DNA of 64,000 nt from Rossellomorea marisflavi (GTDB taxonomy: Bacteria > Bacillota > Bacilli > Bacillales > Bacillaceae_B), in contig NZ_CP047095.1 in the NCBI RefSeq assembly GCF_009806575.1, positions 1,492,001-1,556,000 of the forward strand, read 5' to 3'. The notes below the pieces were generated by a model, which saw only the letters and a list, made by a program, of their open reading frames with translations, did no database searches and was not told the DNA's origin. How positions within the stretch are numbered: the first letter of the stretch is position 1; every line of letters starts with the position of its first letter. This document shows positions 52,004-60,099 of the stretch, piece after piece. A program made the translations under genes and the position numbers.

Positions 52004-52540
52004 TCATTGTTCGATCAATATCTCGTACCCATCCTCATTCTCCTCGATCATCGCCTTTCTCGGAGAAAAGAGCAGTGCCCTCACGCAAAGAAAATCGATT
52101 AAGCAGATGCCAGTATGGAAGGCAGTCAGCATGATGAAGTAGTGGGAGTAATGAGGAAAGTGAAAACAACCGAACATCAGGCATGAATTGAGTACGAAGA
52201 ATGGGGCGGTCAATGCCATCCCATATCTCCATTTGGCAATCGGCACATTCAATCTGAGGGTTACGGTCGGTAAGATCACCATCTGTCTTCTCAGTGTGCA
52301 TGTCATATTCCGTGCATAGTGCAAGACCGGCAGTGCGTGGCAGATCTTATGCAGGGGGTAGATGCTTAGCAACCCTGCAAAAAAGAGCAGGAAATGATGA
52401 TCATAAAATACACGATGGTTCATTACATTAATCGGCACGTATATAAATGAGAATACCATCATCATCACAATGGATGAAAGTAAAAAGACTCGATGATATC
52501 CAAAATGCTTTTCTTTATCAACAGATTTCCAGCAGTGCAT
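52004..52540 (-). CDS. yhaJ: YhaJ-like DUF3267 membrane protein
   Basis: The 178-residue protein has about four membrane helices and the DUF3267 arrangement, which is related to integral-membrane zincin peptidases with an HExxH motif. Here the motif is HKICH: the catalytic Glu is Lys, so peptidase activity is not expected. A second His-rich segment (HFPHYSHY) lies near the third helix. ATG 52540 follows GGAGG at 9 nt. Its position between prsA and scoC matches B. subtilis yhaJ. Confidence 0.7.
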   Translation of the reverse strand: MHCWKSVDKEKHFGYHRVFLLSSIVMMMVFSFIYVPINVMNHRVFYDHHFLLFFAGLLSIYPLHKICHALPVLHYARNMTCTLRRQMVILPTVTLRLNVPIAKWRYGMALTAPFFVLNSCLMFGCFHFPHYSHYFIMLTAFHTGICLIDFLCVRALLFSPRKAMIEENEDGYEILIEQ

Positions 52541-52764
52541 AGCATGTATCCTCCAGCAGGCGTTCAATATGGTGAAAAGCGCCTTACATACTTTATTATG
52601 ATTGGTGCTGAAAATCAATACTTTTTTACAGGAGGACCGGAGCTGTCGTTCCTGAAGATAAGATGGAGTTGTTCAGAAGGGAGTCTAAGGATTATTAAGA
52701 GACAGTGTGCGGAATGTTTTGTACAATGGAAAAGAGAAACTATGCATATGGATTGGTGATTGGA

Positions 52765-53094
52765 ATGGATGATCTGTTAAGAAGAGTGGAGAAGCTGGAA
52801 TACTATCAAAGGCTCATGTTGGAGCTTATGCCGGGGCATACGATTTTATTTTACCGGGAGGTCATGATGGCAGGCCTTGATGAAGGGGATGTGAAGGCAT
52901 TCTTCCAGTTATGTGAGGGATTGAACAATAAATGTCAAAAACAAAAAGCGGAAGGGTTTGTTTATTTTACTCCGCTTTTTAAAGAATTTGAACGTCGGAT
53001 CGATCACAGGCTTACGATCGAGAGGGTCATCGAGGGGTGCCTCAACCAAGGAATATATCCTTCACTCATGACCCAGCTCAGGAAATGTCTTTAG
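52765..53094 (+). CDS. yhaI: YhaI-like DUF1878 protein
   Basis: A protein of about 109 residues, [20 protein letters not shown] at the start, matching the DUF1878 family (YhaI). It is predicted helical and cytosolic; the function is unknown. The start is ATG 52765 with GGTGAT just upstream; an upstream in-frame ATG at 52729 is possible. Its 3' end overlaps the convergent scoC by 17 bases. Confidence 0.75.
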   Translation: MDDLLRRVEKLEYYQRLMLELMPGHTILFYREVMMAGLDEGDVKAFFQLCEGLNNKCQKQKAEGFVYFTPLFKEFERRIDHRLTIERVIEGCLNQGIYPSLMTQLRKCL

Positions 53095-53671
53095 AACTTT
53101 CTAAGTCATCTTCTTCCTGAAAAAGTTCAGTCAGTTTTCCATTATCATCGGAGAAATCATTTTTGATGTTGTCGAATGACTTCTCGAAGATCTCCATGAA
53201 ATCATTCCCGTAGATGTTACGCACCACACTCATCATTTCGATCATTTCCGGGAATTTTCCGTATAGCTCCCTCAGTGGGGATACCCCTTGGAAAATCGCG
53301 TGATGGTCCGGGTCGTAATTCTTCATGGAATCGAGGAGAATGCGTTCTCCCTTCTCAGTCAGCCGGATATACGTGTTCCGTTTATCGTTTTCCCTTTTTG
53401 AAAACTCCAGCAGTTCCCGCTCCTCTAATTTCTTGGAAAAATTAAATGCCGTGGATACATGCATGACACCGAATTTGGCTACATCTGATATGGAAGCACC
53501 TTTTAGATGGTAAGCGATCCAGAGAATATGGTGTTCATTGATGTTGAGATCATACGGCTTGATCCATTGCTGCCAGTCCTTTTCGATGGCTTTCCACAGC
53601 GCTTTACTGAGCTGTGCCATCCGCTGGCTGAAGAGCATTGCCTCTTTTAATGTGAATTCTCTTTCCTTCAT
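53078..53671 (-). CDS. scoC: ScoC (Hpr), MarR-type transition-state regulator
   Basis: The 197-residue winged-helix regulator represses exoprotease, oligopeptide permease and sporulation genes. The segments [40 protein letters not shown] and [20 protein letters not shown] are almost as in B. subtilis ScoC, including the DNA-recognition helix. The start at 53671 follows GGGTGAAAG; the longer frame to 53857 lacks a ribosome binding site. The C-terminus is acidic and variable. Confidence 0.95.
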   Translation of the reverse strand: MKEREFTLKEAMLFSQRMAQLSKALWKAIEKDWQQWIKPYDLNINEHHILWIAYHLKGASISDVAKFGVMHVSTAFNFSKKLEERELLEFSKRENDKRNTYIRLTEKGERILLDSMKNYDPDHHAIFQGVSPLRELYGKFPEMIEMMSVVRNIYGNDFMEIFEKSFDNIKNDFSDDNGKLTELFQEEDDLESSKDIS

Positions 53672-53899
53672 CTCTTTCACCCACTTTACTAAAAAATCTT
53701 TTCCCCATTTCTTTATCCTTTGAAGCACCAGGATGTTAAAAAGAAAGCGCTTATATTTTATTATGCCAATAAAGTAATGAATAATAAAGTCTAAATTCAC
53801 AAAATTTTTAGAAGTACATGCAGGAAATTGAAAAACCCGCATCTCAAACTCCTTCATGTTTTTGGAACATACAAGGTGGATACGGGCTTTCCCTATGGA

Positions 53900-54274
53900 T
53901 TACTTCGGTTGGGAGGAACCTGGGAGATCGATGGATTTTTCGAGATCTTCAATCGTTTGCCTCACGGTTTCGATTTCTTTTTGCAGGCGCTCGTTATTTG
54001 GAGCGGTCGATATTTGCCACTCTTTAATCGAAGCCTGCAGATCTTTCGAAAGCTGAAGAACGGTTTCCTTGCTTTCCTGAGAAAGCGTTCCGATAGATTC
54101 CTTCAGTTCATTTGCGCGCTCTTTTAAGTCTTCCAGTGTCAGCTTCCATTCATTCTGCTTATCTTTCAGTTTCCCCCTCAATTCCTTCCCTGAAGAAGGG
54201 GCTGAAAGAAGGGAGCCGGCACCTGCGACGATGCCACCAACGATCAAACCGTACATCAATGATTTCACTTTCAT
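53900..54274 (-). CDS. yhaH: YhaH-like YtxH-domain protein
   Basis: The 124-residue protein has an N-terminal glycine-rich membrane helix (LMYGLIVGGIVAGAGSLLSA), the PSSGKELRGKLKD motif of YtxH-domain proteins and a long coiled-coil tail. YtxH-type proteins are general-stress-linked and of unknown function. The start at 54274 follows AGAGGTGAAG. It matches B. subtilis yhaH in position. Confidence 0.85.
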   Translation of the reverse strand: MKVKSLMYGLIVGGIVAGAGSLLSAPSSGKELRGKLKDKQNEWKLTLEDLKERANELKESIGTLSQESKETVLQLSKDLQASIKEWQISTAPNNERLQKEIETVRQTIEDLEKSIDLPGSSQPK

Positions 54275-54415
54275 GCTCTTCACCTCTGATTGCTTGGTAG
54301 TATTATTATTCTACAAAAGATGTAGATATCCTTTTCCCTATTGTAACAGTTTGAAACGGGATTGTTCATAAGTATTCGAATGGGCGCATACGAATAAGGG
54401 AGAGGAGGGGGAAGA

Positions 54416-54610
54416 ATGGACGGGATCATTTTCGGTTTCTTTGCTCTCAGTGTGATTTTGGTGATCAGTATGGTGTACAATATTATGAGTTTTCAAAGAC
54501 CGGGAATCTATCCCCCTAAGAGTATTTTGAAGAAGAGGGCGGGGATGATGGGAACGGCGGGAGCGGCTTCCTTAGTGATCGGAAGCATCCTTTGGTGGAT
54601 TGCTTCATAA
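54416..54610 (+). CDS. Small two-helix membrane protein, 64 residues
   Basis: MDGIIFGFFALSVILVISMV and a second C-terminal helix (MMGTAGAASLVIGSILWWIA) flank a basic loop (RPGIYPPKSILKKR). The GGAGGGGG ribosome binding site is strong. I do not recognise the family. It is divergent from yhaH and convergent with trpP. Confidence 0.65.
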   Translation: MDGIIFGFFALSVILVISMVYNIMSFQRPGIYPPKSILKKRAGMMGTAGAASLVIGSILWWIAS

Positions 54611-54642
54611 AAAAAAAGGCCCAAAGGGGGCCTTTTTTTATT
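54608..54642. terminator. Bidirectional terminator
   Basis: AAAAAAAGGCCC pairs with GGGGCCTTTTTTT, between the 64-residue gene and trpP, overlapping the trpP stop. Confidence 0.9.
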
Positions 54643-55174
54643 GAAGCTGATCTGATGTGACCGCTTCGCTTATGGAAGAACGCTTTAAGATTCCGTTGAT
54701 GATCGGGTATACGACGAACATTGCACCGGCATTGACGACGGTAGCAGGCAGTACGACTGCTGCGAACAGGGCGATGAATGCTCCAGGAAGTCCGACGATG
54801 ACTGAAGCTGAACCAAGGAAGATGGCTCCGGAAACGAGTGTTCCGATGGCTGTCAGTACGATTGCTCCCAAAATGGATCGGGAGTACTTTCTTGTAAGCA
54901 AGAATAATCCGTAAAAAACAAAAGCAGTCACGGGCTTGTCGATCAGGTTCGGGAGGAATCCTCCAGGGAACTGGGTGGTTAATCCGGAAATGACACCGGT
55001 CAACAGTCCCACAAGCAGTACATTCTTCTTGGCAGGGAACAGCATGATCCCTAAAAACATCATCGTAAGCATCATGTCCGGCTTCATCCCGAGGAAGATC
55101 CCTGGGATTACGGCATGCAGTGCAGTTCCGATCCCGATCAATAGTGATAGGGATACCAGCGTTTTTGTATTCAT
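54638..55174 (-). CDS. trpP: Tryptophan transporter TrpP
   Basis: The 178-residue protein has about five or six membrane helices. It contains the ALHAVIPGIFLGMKPDMML and LPNLIDKPVTAFVFYGLFLL segments that match B. subtilis TrpP, a tryptophan importer. ATG 55174 is chosen because GAGGAGAG lies about 8 nt upstream; ATG 55180 is too close. A cluster of GAG/TAG triplets covers the ribosome binding site, suggesting translational control by tryptophan-loaded TRAP (MtrB). Confidence 0.9.
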   Translation of the reverse strand: MNTKTLVSLSLLIGIGTALHAVIPGIFLGMKPDMMLTMMFLGIMLFPAKKNVLLVGLLTGVISGLTTQFPGGFLPNLIDKPVTAFVFYGLFLLTRKYSRSILGAIVLTAIGTLVSGAIFLGSASVIVGLPGAFIALFAAVVLPATVVNAGAMFVVYPIINGILKRSSISEAVTSDQLQ

Positions 55175-55180
55175 TTTCAT

Positions 55181-55215
55181 CTCTCCTCAACTCGTCTATG
55201 CTTTCTCTGCTCCTC
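55181..55215 (-). promoter_or_regulatory. TRAP (MtrB) binding site over the trpP ribosome binding site
   Basis: On the minus strand seven GAG or TAG triplets occur in 35 bases: five spaced 0-2 bases near the start codon side, then two adjacent after a 6-base gap, with one more overlapping GAG. Six of the seven are GAG. In B. subtilis, TRAP binds such triplets at trpP and blocks ribosome access when tryptophan is abundant. The overlap with the ribosome binding site is direct. Confidence 0.75.
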
Positions 55216-55296
55216 CTGATGTGCACTATTGCCATCAGCGAAAAGTTAGGACTATTATAACACAACGGGCCCTTATGTCAACGGACCTGTTCCTTC

Positions 55297-55716
55297 TCAA
55301 ATATGGCCAGAGATGGATGCGGCGATTTCCTTCAGGTCATGGGAGGTGTAGTCGTCTGTATGGGTCTTCCATACGGCGCCGAATCCGTCGCCTTCACCGT
55401 AGCGCGGGATGAGATGCAGGTGGAAATGAAACACGGATTGGCCTGCTGCTTCTCCTGTGTTGCTGAGGAGGTTCAGCCCGATGGGTTGGAACGCTTCCTT
55501 GATGGCAGACGCCACTTTCGGAGCCGCCTGGAACACGTGCCCGGCCGCTTCCGGGGAGAGCTCATAGACGTTTTCCATATGTTGCTTCGGGATGATCAGT
55601 GTGTGACCTTTCGTCACTTGACTGATATCAAGGAAGGCAAGCACGTTTTCATCTTCATATACTTTTGTGGATGGGATTTCCCCATCGATGATCTTGCAAA
55701 AAATACAATCGCTCAT
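55297..55716 (-). CDS. hit: HIT-family hydrolase
   Basis: The 139-residue protein has the histidine triad HFHLHLIP near residue 100 and the CxxC pairing start (CIFCKII). HIT proteins hydrolyse nucleoside phosphoramidates or dinucleoside polyphosphates. The start at 55716 follows AGGGTGG; the frame to 55857 lacks a ribosome binding site. It is divergent from ecsA, as in B. subtilis. Confidence 0.93.
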   Translation of the reverse strand: MSDCIFCKIIDGEIPSTKVYEDENVLAFLDISQVTKGHTLIIPKQHMENVYELSPEAAGHVFQAAPKVASAIKEAFQPIGLNLLSNTGEAAGQSVFHFHLHLIPRYGEGDGFGAVWKTHTDDYTSHDLKEIAASISGHI

Positions 55717-56305
55717 TGTATATCCACCCTTCAATATGTAGTAGTTGTATTTTATCATGGGTGCAGATATAAATGAAGAAGAGACGGGAACGAATGTCCC
55801 GCCTCTCCACGTAGGGGTTGTGCTTCCTGATGCTTTTCGTAAAGTCGGCGATTCCATTCAGCAGGTGAACGGAACGATCCTATCGCAATTGATTTTTATA
55901 AAATCTTGAGCGTCTTGGACAACCACCTCATTTGACGGTTTGCATACATACGAATGACTCGTGCAATGTGACCATCTCCATCTCCTTATATCACGTAAAG
56001 CGAATAAGTTTTTGGGTATACGTCAACTTGTTCTTTAACAAACACCTCATTTGTCTGAATGAATGGTGAATGAATGTCATTCACTAAAGAAGAGCATAAA
56101 TGCTGCAACAATTAGTGAAATTCGGATCCTGGTCTTTAACAACCACCCCGTTTTTCTTATTGCCTTACCCCTACAACTATAGGATGACCCGTTTGAAGGT
56201 ATTTATTTGTACTAGATAATGGAAAAGTTATTGATCAAACATGCCTTCATAACGGAATTTTGATAAAATGAAGCAAAGACTGTGAAGAGAAAGGACGTTT
56301 TAGCC
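55717..56305. promoter_or_regulatory. 589-bp divergent region between hit and ecsA with three direct repeats
   Basis: No credible gene is seen. It contains a GAGACGGGA/TCCCGCCTC hairpin near 55787-55807. It has three imperfect direct repeats of CTTTAACAAACACCTCATTTGTC type at about 55913, 56031 and 56134 (the first has GTCTTGGACAACCACCTCATTTGACG). It also has an inverted repeat GTGAATGA/TCATTCAC at 56064-56082. It should hold the ecsA and hit promoters, but I cannot choose -35/-10 boxes with confidence. Confidence 0.5.
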
Positions 56306-57049
56306 TTGGCATTATTGGAAATCAACCATTTGATTGGTGGATATACACGTAAGCCTGTATTAAAAGATATTTCCTTCTCAATCGGATCCAATGAAATCGT
56401 AGGACTGATCGGATTGAACGGGGCAGGGAAAAGTACGACGATCAAGCATATCATCGGACTGATGGAAGCGAAGCAGGGAGAGGTGTCCATCAACGGGAAG
56501 ACCCTGAAGAAAGATCCCGAGCTGTATCGTAAACAATTTTCCTACATTCCAGAGACACCGATCCTCTATGACGAGCTCACCCTTGAAGAGCATTTAAGGC
56601 TGACTGCCATGGCATACGGATTGACCGAAGAGGAGTATTCCGAGCGTCTACCCGGGTTGCTGAGAGCCTACAGGATGGAAAAGAAACTGAAGTGGTTCCC
56701 TGCCCATTTCTCCAAGGGGATGAAGCAAAAGGTGATGATCATGTGTGCGTTCCTGATCCAACCGAGTCTGTACATCATTGATGAGCCATTCGTAGGGCTG
56801 GACCCGCTCGGCATCCAGTCACTTCTCGATTCCATGGAGGAGATGAAAGCGACAGGAGCCGGCATCCTCATGTCCACTCACATCCTGGCGACGGCAGAAC
56901 GATATTGTGATTCGTTCGTCATCCTGCACGAAGGGAAGATCCGTGCAAAAGGGACCCTTGAAGATTTACGAAGGGAATTCACGATGCCCGGAGCAACACT
57001 TGACGATATTTACATTCAACTGACAAAGGAAGAATCGGATGATGAATAA
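56306..57049 (+). CDS. ecsA: EcsA, ABC transporter ATPase
   Basis: The 247-residue ATPase shows Walker A GLNGAGKST, signature FSKGMKQK, Walker B YIIDEPFVGLDP and switch MSTHILATAERYCDS, all near-identical to B. subtilis EcsA. EcsAB exports pheromone peptides after processing by RasP/Eep-type proteases and affects secretion and sporulation. The start is probably TTG 56306, about 10 nt after AAAGGA, which gives the family length. GTG 56282 has no ribosome binding site. Confidence 0.92.
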   Translation: MALLEINHLIGGYTRKPVLKDISFSIGSNEIVGLIGLNGAGKSTTIKHIIGLMEAKQGEVSINGKTLKKDPELYRKQFSYIPETPILYDELTLEEHLRLTAMAYGLTEEEYSERLPGLLRAYRMEKKLKWFPAHFSKGMKQKVMIMCAFLIQPSLYIIDEPFVGLDPLGIQSLLDSMEEMKATGAGILMSTHILATAERYCDSFVILHEGKIRAKGTLEDLRREFTMPGATLDDIYIQLTKEESDDE

Positions 57050-58271
57050 TGTAAATGGGATTTGGAAGCAACGGGTTACGGAATATACCCTTGAGCTTCA
57101 AAAATATCTGAAGTACATGTTCAATGATCACCTTTTGTTTGTCTTGATCTTCGCATTCGGCGGTGGGGCCTATACATACAACCAATGGGTCAAGACATTG
57201 GATCCGTCATTCCCTGCCCCCATGATTATGGCTGTCTTGTTGGGACTGGTTCTGGCATGGAGCCCGGTATATACCTTCCTGCGCGAAGCAGATGCAGTGT
57301 TCCTTCTGCCCCTTGAAAAGAAATTGAAGGGCTACTTCACGAAAAGTCTCTGGGTCAGCTTTGGTTTCCAATCCTATATCCAGCTTCTCGTGCTCGCTGC
57401 CATGATGCCCATGTATGTGGCCGTGACGGGAAAGGGATTCGGCACCTTTTTCCCTCTGTTGATCATCGTCCTTGCTGTGAAATGGTGGAACCTCCTCATG
57501 AGGTGGCAGATTCTCCGCTTCCAAGAGAGGGGTGTCCATTTCACCGATTCGTTCTTCCGTTTTCTATTGAGTGGCACCATCATGTATCTCATCCTATCTG
57601 GGGCTCACCTGTGGGTCATTGCAACGATTGCCGTCATCCAGTTGCTGTATGTGGGGTATTTCATGCAGATTGCCAAAGGCAAAAACCTGAAATGGGATCT
57701 GCTGATCACCCTTGAGCAGCAGCGGATGCTTGTGTTCTACCGCATGGCGAATATGTTTACAGATGTCCCGAAATTAAAAGGAAAGGTCCATCGGAGGAAA
57801 TGGCTCGATGGCCTATTGCCGGACACAATGGACCAGCGGAAGTCATACCGCTATCTGTATATCAGATCGTTGGTCAGGACAAGTGAATATTCTGGCCTTT
57901 ATATCAGGTTGACCCTCATCGGCGCCATTCTGATCTATAGCAATCCGTCCTTGATCTTCGGACCAATTGCCGGCCTCCTTTTCATGTATTTGACCGGTTT
58001 CCAGCTCATCCCTCTGTTCAAGAGATTTGACTATAAGATATGGGTGCTTCTTTATCCGGTACCCCGGGAGCTGAAGGAGTCATCGTTTCAAACCGTCATC
58101 ACACAGACGCTCTTCATCCAGGCGTTCATCTTCTCTATCCCATTATTGGCAAGGGGGGAATGGATGGGGGGAGTGATCCTGCTCGCTGCGGGATGTGTCT
58201 TTTCGCTTCTGTTCAGCCGTCACTATCTGGTGGGAAGGTTGAAAAAAATGCAGGATCCCCTTCACTCGTGA
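57039..58271 (+). CDS. ecsB: EcsB, ABC transporter permease
   Basis: The 410-residue EcsB-family membrane protein has about nine or ten helices. It overlaps ecsA by 11 bases, so translation is coupled. Conserved features include GGGAYTYNQWVKTLDP, WSPVYTFLREADAVFLLPLE and RFDYKIWVLLYPVP. It forms the membrane channel for the EcsA ATPase. Confidence 0.93.
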   Translation: MMNNVNGIWKQRVTEYTLELQKYLKYMFNDHLLFVLIFAFGGGAYTYNQWVKTLDPSFPAPMIMAVLLGLVLAWSPVYTFLREADAVFLLPLEKKLKGYFTKSLWVSFGFQSYIQLLVLAAMMPMYVAVTGKGFGTFFPLLIIVLAVKWWNLLMRWQILRFQERGVHFTDSFFRFLLSGTIMYLILSGAHLWVIATIAVIQLLYVGYFMQIAKGKNLKWDLLITLEQQRMLVFYRMANMFTDVPKLKGKVHRRKWLDGLLPDTMDQRKSYRYLYIRSLVRTSEYSGLYIRLTLIGAILIYSNPSLIFGPIAGLLFMYLTGFQLIPLFKRFDYKIWVLLYPVPRELKESSFQTVITQTLFIQAFIFSIPLLARGEWMGGVILLAAGCVFSLLFSRHYLVGRLKKMQDPLHS

Positions 58272-58323
58272 AACCATCTTCATGCCCCGACCGTATAGTT
58301 AACCATCATGAGGAGGGATGAAC

Positions 58324-59034
58324 GTGGAAAAAGAACGGGAAGAGCTCGATATGTGGAAACGCCGATTCACCCGTAAATCATCCAGGTTCCAGAGAGTATC
58401 AAAGAAGGCTCAGACGAAAATGAATACGTGGATCCCAGAGAAGGCCCATAACCTGATAACCGAAAGCATCAGGCGCATGGTGGAAATCACGCTGAACAAC
58501 GGAGGCTGGTTGCCGATGAATCCCGTGACTGAAAAAGGGAATCTTCAGGAAAGGGAAGAAAGCATGAAAGCGCGCCTTGAGTTTTACAGGAAGACGGCAA
58601 CCGTTGAAGGTGCAGGTACCGGTGCAGGCGGGCTCTTCCTGGGCATGGCGGATTTCCCACTGTTACTATCAATAAAGATGAAGTTCCTTACAGAATGCTC
58701 CATCATTCATGGCTACGATGCAAAAGCCTATGAAGAGAGAATGTTCCTCCTGTATGTATTCCAACTGGCGTTTTCGAGTGACGAGCATAAGCGGGAGACC
58801 TTGAGCGTGATCGAAGGCTGGGATACTGAGAAGGAAAGGGTCAAAGACTTGGACTGGCGTACATTCCAGCAGGAATACAGGGACCACATCGATTTAATCA
58901 AAATGCTCCAGCTTGTACCCGGGATCGGTGCATTGGTCGGCGCTTACGCAAATTATCAGCTTCTCGATCAGCTTGGGGAGACGGCGAAATTTGCTTATCG
59001 GATCCGTTATTTCAGCGAGCTTGAAAAGGGGTGA
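58324..59034 (+). CDS. ecsC: EcsC family protein
   Basis: The 236-residue protein carries the EcsC domain, with a glycine-rich amphipathic segment VEGAGTGAGGLFLGMADFP near residue 100 and the C-terminal LVPGIGALVGAYANYQLLDQ. Its function is unknown, although the gene follows ecsAB in many Bacilli. GTG 58324 is preferred because GAGGAGGG lies upstream; the ATG at 58318 is too near. The length then equals that of B. subtilis EcsC. Confidence 0.9.
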   Translation: MEKEREELDMWKRRFTRKSSRFQRVSKKAQTKMNTWIPEKAHNLITESIRRMVEITLNNGGWLPMNPVTEKGNLQEREESMKARLEFYRKTATVEGAGTGAGGLFLGMADFPLLLSIKMKFLTECSIIHGYDAKAYEERMFLLYVFQLAFSSDEHKRETLSVIEGWDTEKERVKDLDWRTFQQEYRDHIDLIKMLQLVPGIGALVGAYANYQLLDQLGETAKFAYRIRYFSELEKG

Positions 59035-59041
59035 GGAACAG

Positions 59042-59557
59042 ATGACAGTCAGTTTGCGCCCTTTTCAGCCTGAAGATGTGTCAATCATCAAGAGACTTGC
59101 CGGAGATAAGGTGCTGGCAGATACAATCGGTTTGCCGCATCCATATGAACTATTTCATGCAAAGGAGTGGATCAGCACCCATCTATCCCTGATTGAAGCC
59201 GGTAAGGAGTATAACTTTGCAATCGTCTTTCAATCCGAGATCGTTGGTACGATTGTGATCAGACGGAATAATGAGCACAATGCAGGAGAATTGGGGTACT
59301 GGGTCGGCAGGGAATTCTGGGGACGGGGCCATGCCACTTCAGCGATGGAGACGATCCTGTCATTCGGTTTCCGTGACCTTGCCCTGAATCGTATGTGGGC
59401 GATGGTACGTGACTCCAATAAAGGTTCGAGGAATGTCCTGGAGAAAACGGGATTCGTGGAAGAGGCAAGGCTGCGCCAGGCACGCAGGCGTGGCTCCGAT
59501 TTCGAAGACTGCCTGCTTTATGCAATCACCAGAAGGGATTACCATTCAATTGAATGA
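59042..59557 (+). CDS. GNAT acetyltransferase (RimJ/RimL-like)
   Basis: The 171-residue acetyltransferase has the GNAT core GELGYWVGREFWGRGHATSAM (acetyl-CoA-binding motif A) near residue 80 and RVRDSNKGSRNVLEKTGF-type motif B, here MVRDSNKGSRNVLEKTGF. It probably acetylates a protein N-terminus or a small molecule; the substrate is unknown. It starts seven bases after ecsC behind GTGAGGA, so it is likely in the ecs transcript. Its last codons form one arm of the terminator hairpin. Confidence 0.85.
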   Translation: MTVSLRPFQPEDVSIIKRLAGDKVLADTIGLPHPYELFHAKEWISTHLSLIEAGKEYNFAIVFQSEIVGTIVIRRNNEHNAGELGYWVGREFWGRGHATSAMETILSFGFRDLALNRMWAMVRDSNKGSRNVLEKTGFVEEARLRQARRRGSDFEDCLLYAITRRDYHSIE

Positions 59558-59578
59558 ATGGTAATCCCTTCTTTTGTC
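59531..59578 (+). terminator. 18-bp-stem terminator overlapping the GNAT gene end
   Basis: Bases 59531-59548 pair perfectly with 59555-59572 around a 6-nt loop, then a T-rich exit follows. The left arm is coding and the right arm includes the TGA stop. Confidence 0.9.
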
Positions 59579-59619
59579 TTTCGCTGAGCGAAATACATAT
59601 AGTATGATGGAGGGGAAAG

Positions 59620-60042
59620 GTGGGGAAACGTGTGTCACGTCGAAAAAAAGTATTGAGATGGTTCGGTCTCGTTCTATTCTCTTTCTTCTTCATTGCAGCG
59701 GGAGTATTCCATTTCATAGAGGCCCAAGGCTTTGCGCGGATGATCCCTTCGTTCCTTCCTCTGAAGGAGGAGGCGGTCTACCTGACGGGGATACTCGAGT
59801 TCATACTCGCCATCCTCCTTCTCATTCCGAAGACGAGGAGAAAAACCGGTATCGTAACGGCCGTCTATTTGGTCTTGATCTTTCCTGCCAATATCTATGC
59901 TGCCGTCAAAGGCATTCCCGCCCCCGGATCGGAAGAAGCAAACGCTCCCCTGCTTTGGGTGAGGCTCCTCTTCCAGCCGCTCTTGATCTGGTGGGTTCTA
60001 GCTGTCAGCAAGGTGGAAAAGAATCGCAGCTTTTATTCATAA
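59620..60042 (+). CDS. DoxX-family membrane protein
   Basis: The 140-residue protein has four membrane helices and a basic N-terminus. FIAAGVFHFIEAQGFARMIP is typical of the DoxX/DoxD-like family found in many oxidative-stress contexts. The function is unknown. The start is GTG 59620 with AGGGGAAAG 4 nt upstream; GTG 59632 is an alternative. It is convergent with yhfA. Confidence 0.75.
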   Translation: MGKRVSRRKKVLRWFGLVLFSFFFIAAGVFHFIEAQGFARMIPSFLPLKEEAVYLTGILEFILAILLLIPKTRRKTGIVTAVYLVLIFPANIYAAVKGIPAPGSEEANAPLLWVRLLFQPLLIWWVLAVSKVEKNRSFYS

Positions 60043-60056
60043 GAAGATATCAAAAA

Positions 60057-60094
60057 TGCGCCCCGGGAGCACAATCTGCTTTCCGGGGCGCATT
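60057..60094. terminator. Bidirectional terminator
   Basis: GCGCCCCGG pairs with CCGGGGCGC across a 17-nt loop, with inner AGCA/TGCT pairing. Its minus-strand exit is T-rich, so it mainly serves yhfA. Confidence 0.88.
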
Positions 60095-60099
60095 TCGTA

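Noticed and set aside
54516..55265. 249-codon open frame on the minus strand over trpP and its leader
   Set aside because: It is rich in Arg/His and is out of frame with TrpP, which has a clear family match and leader; this is a shadow frame.
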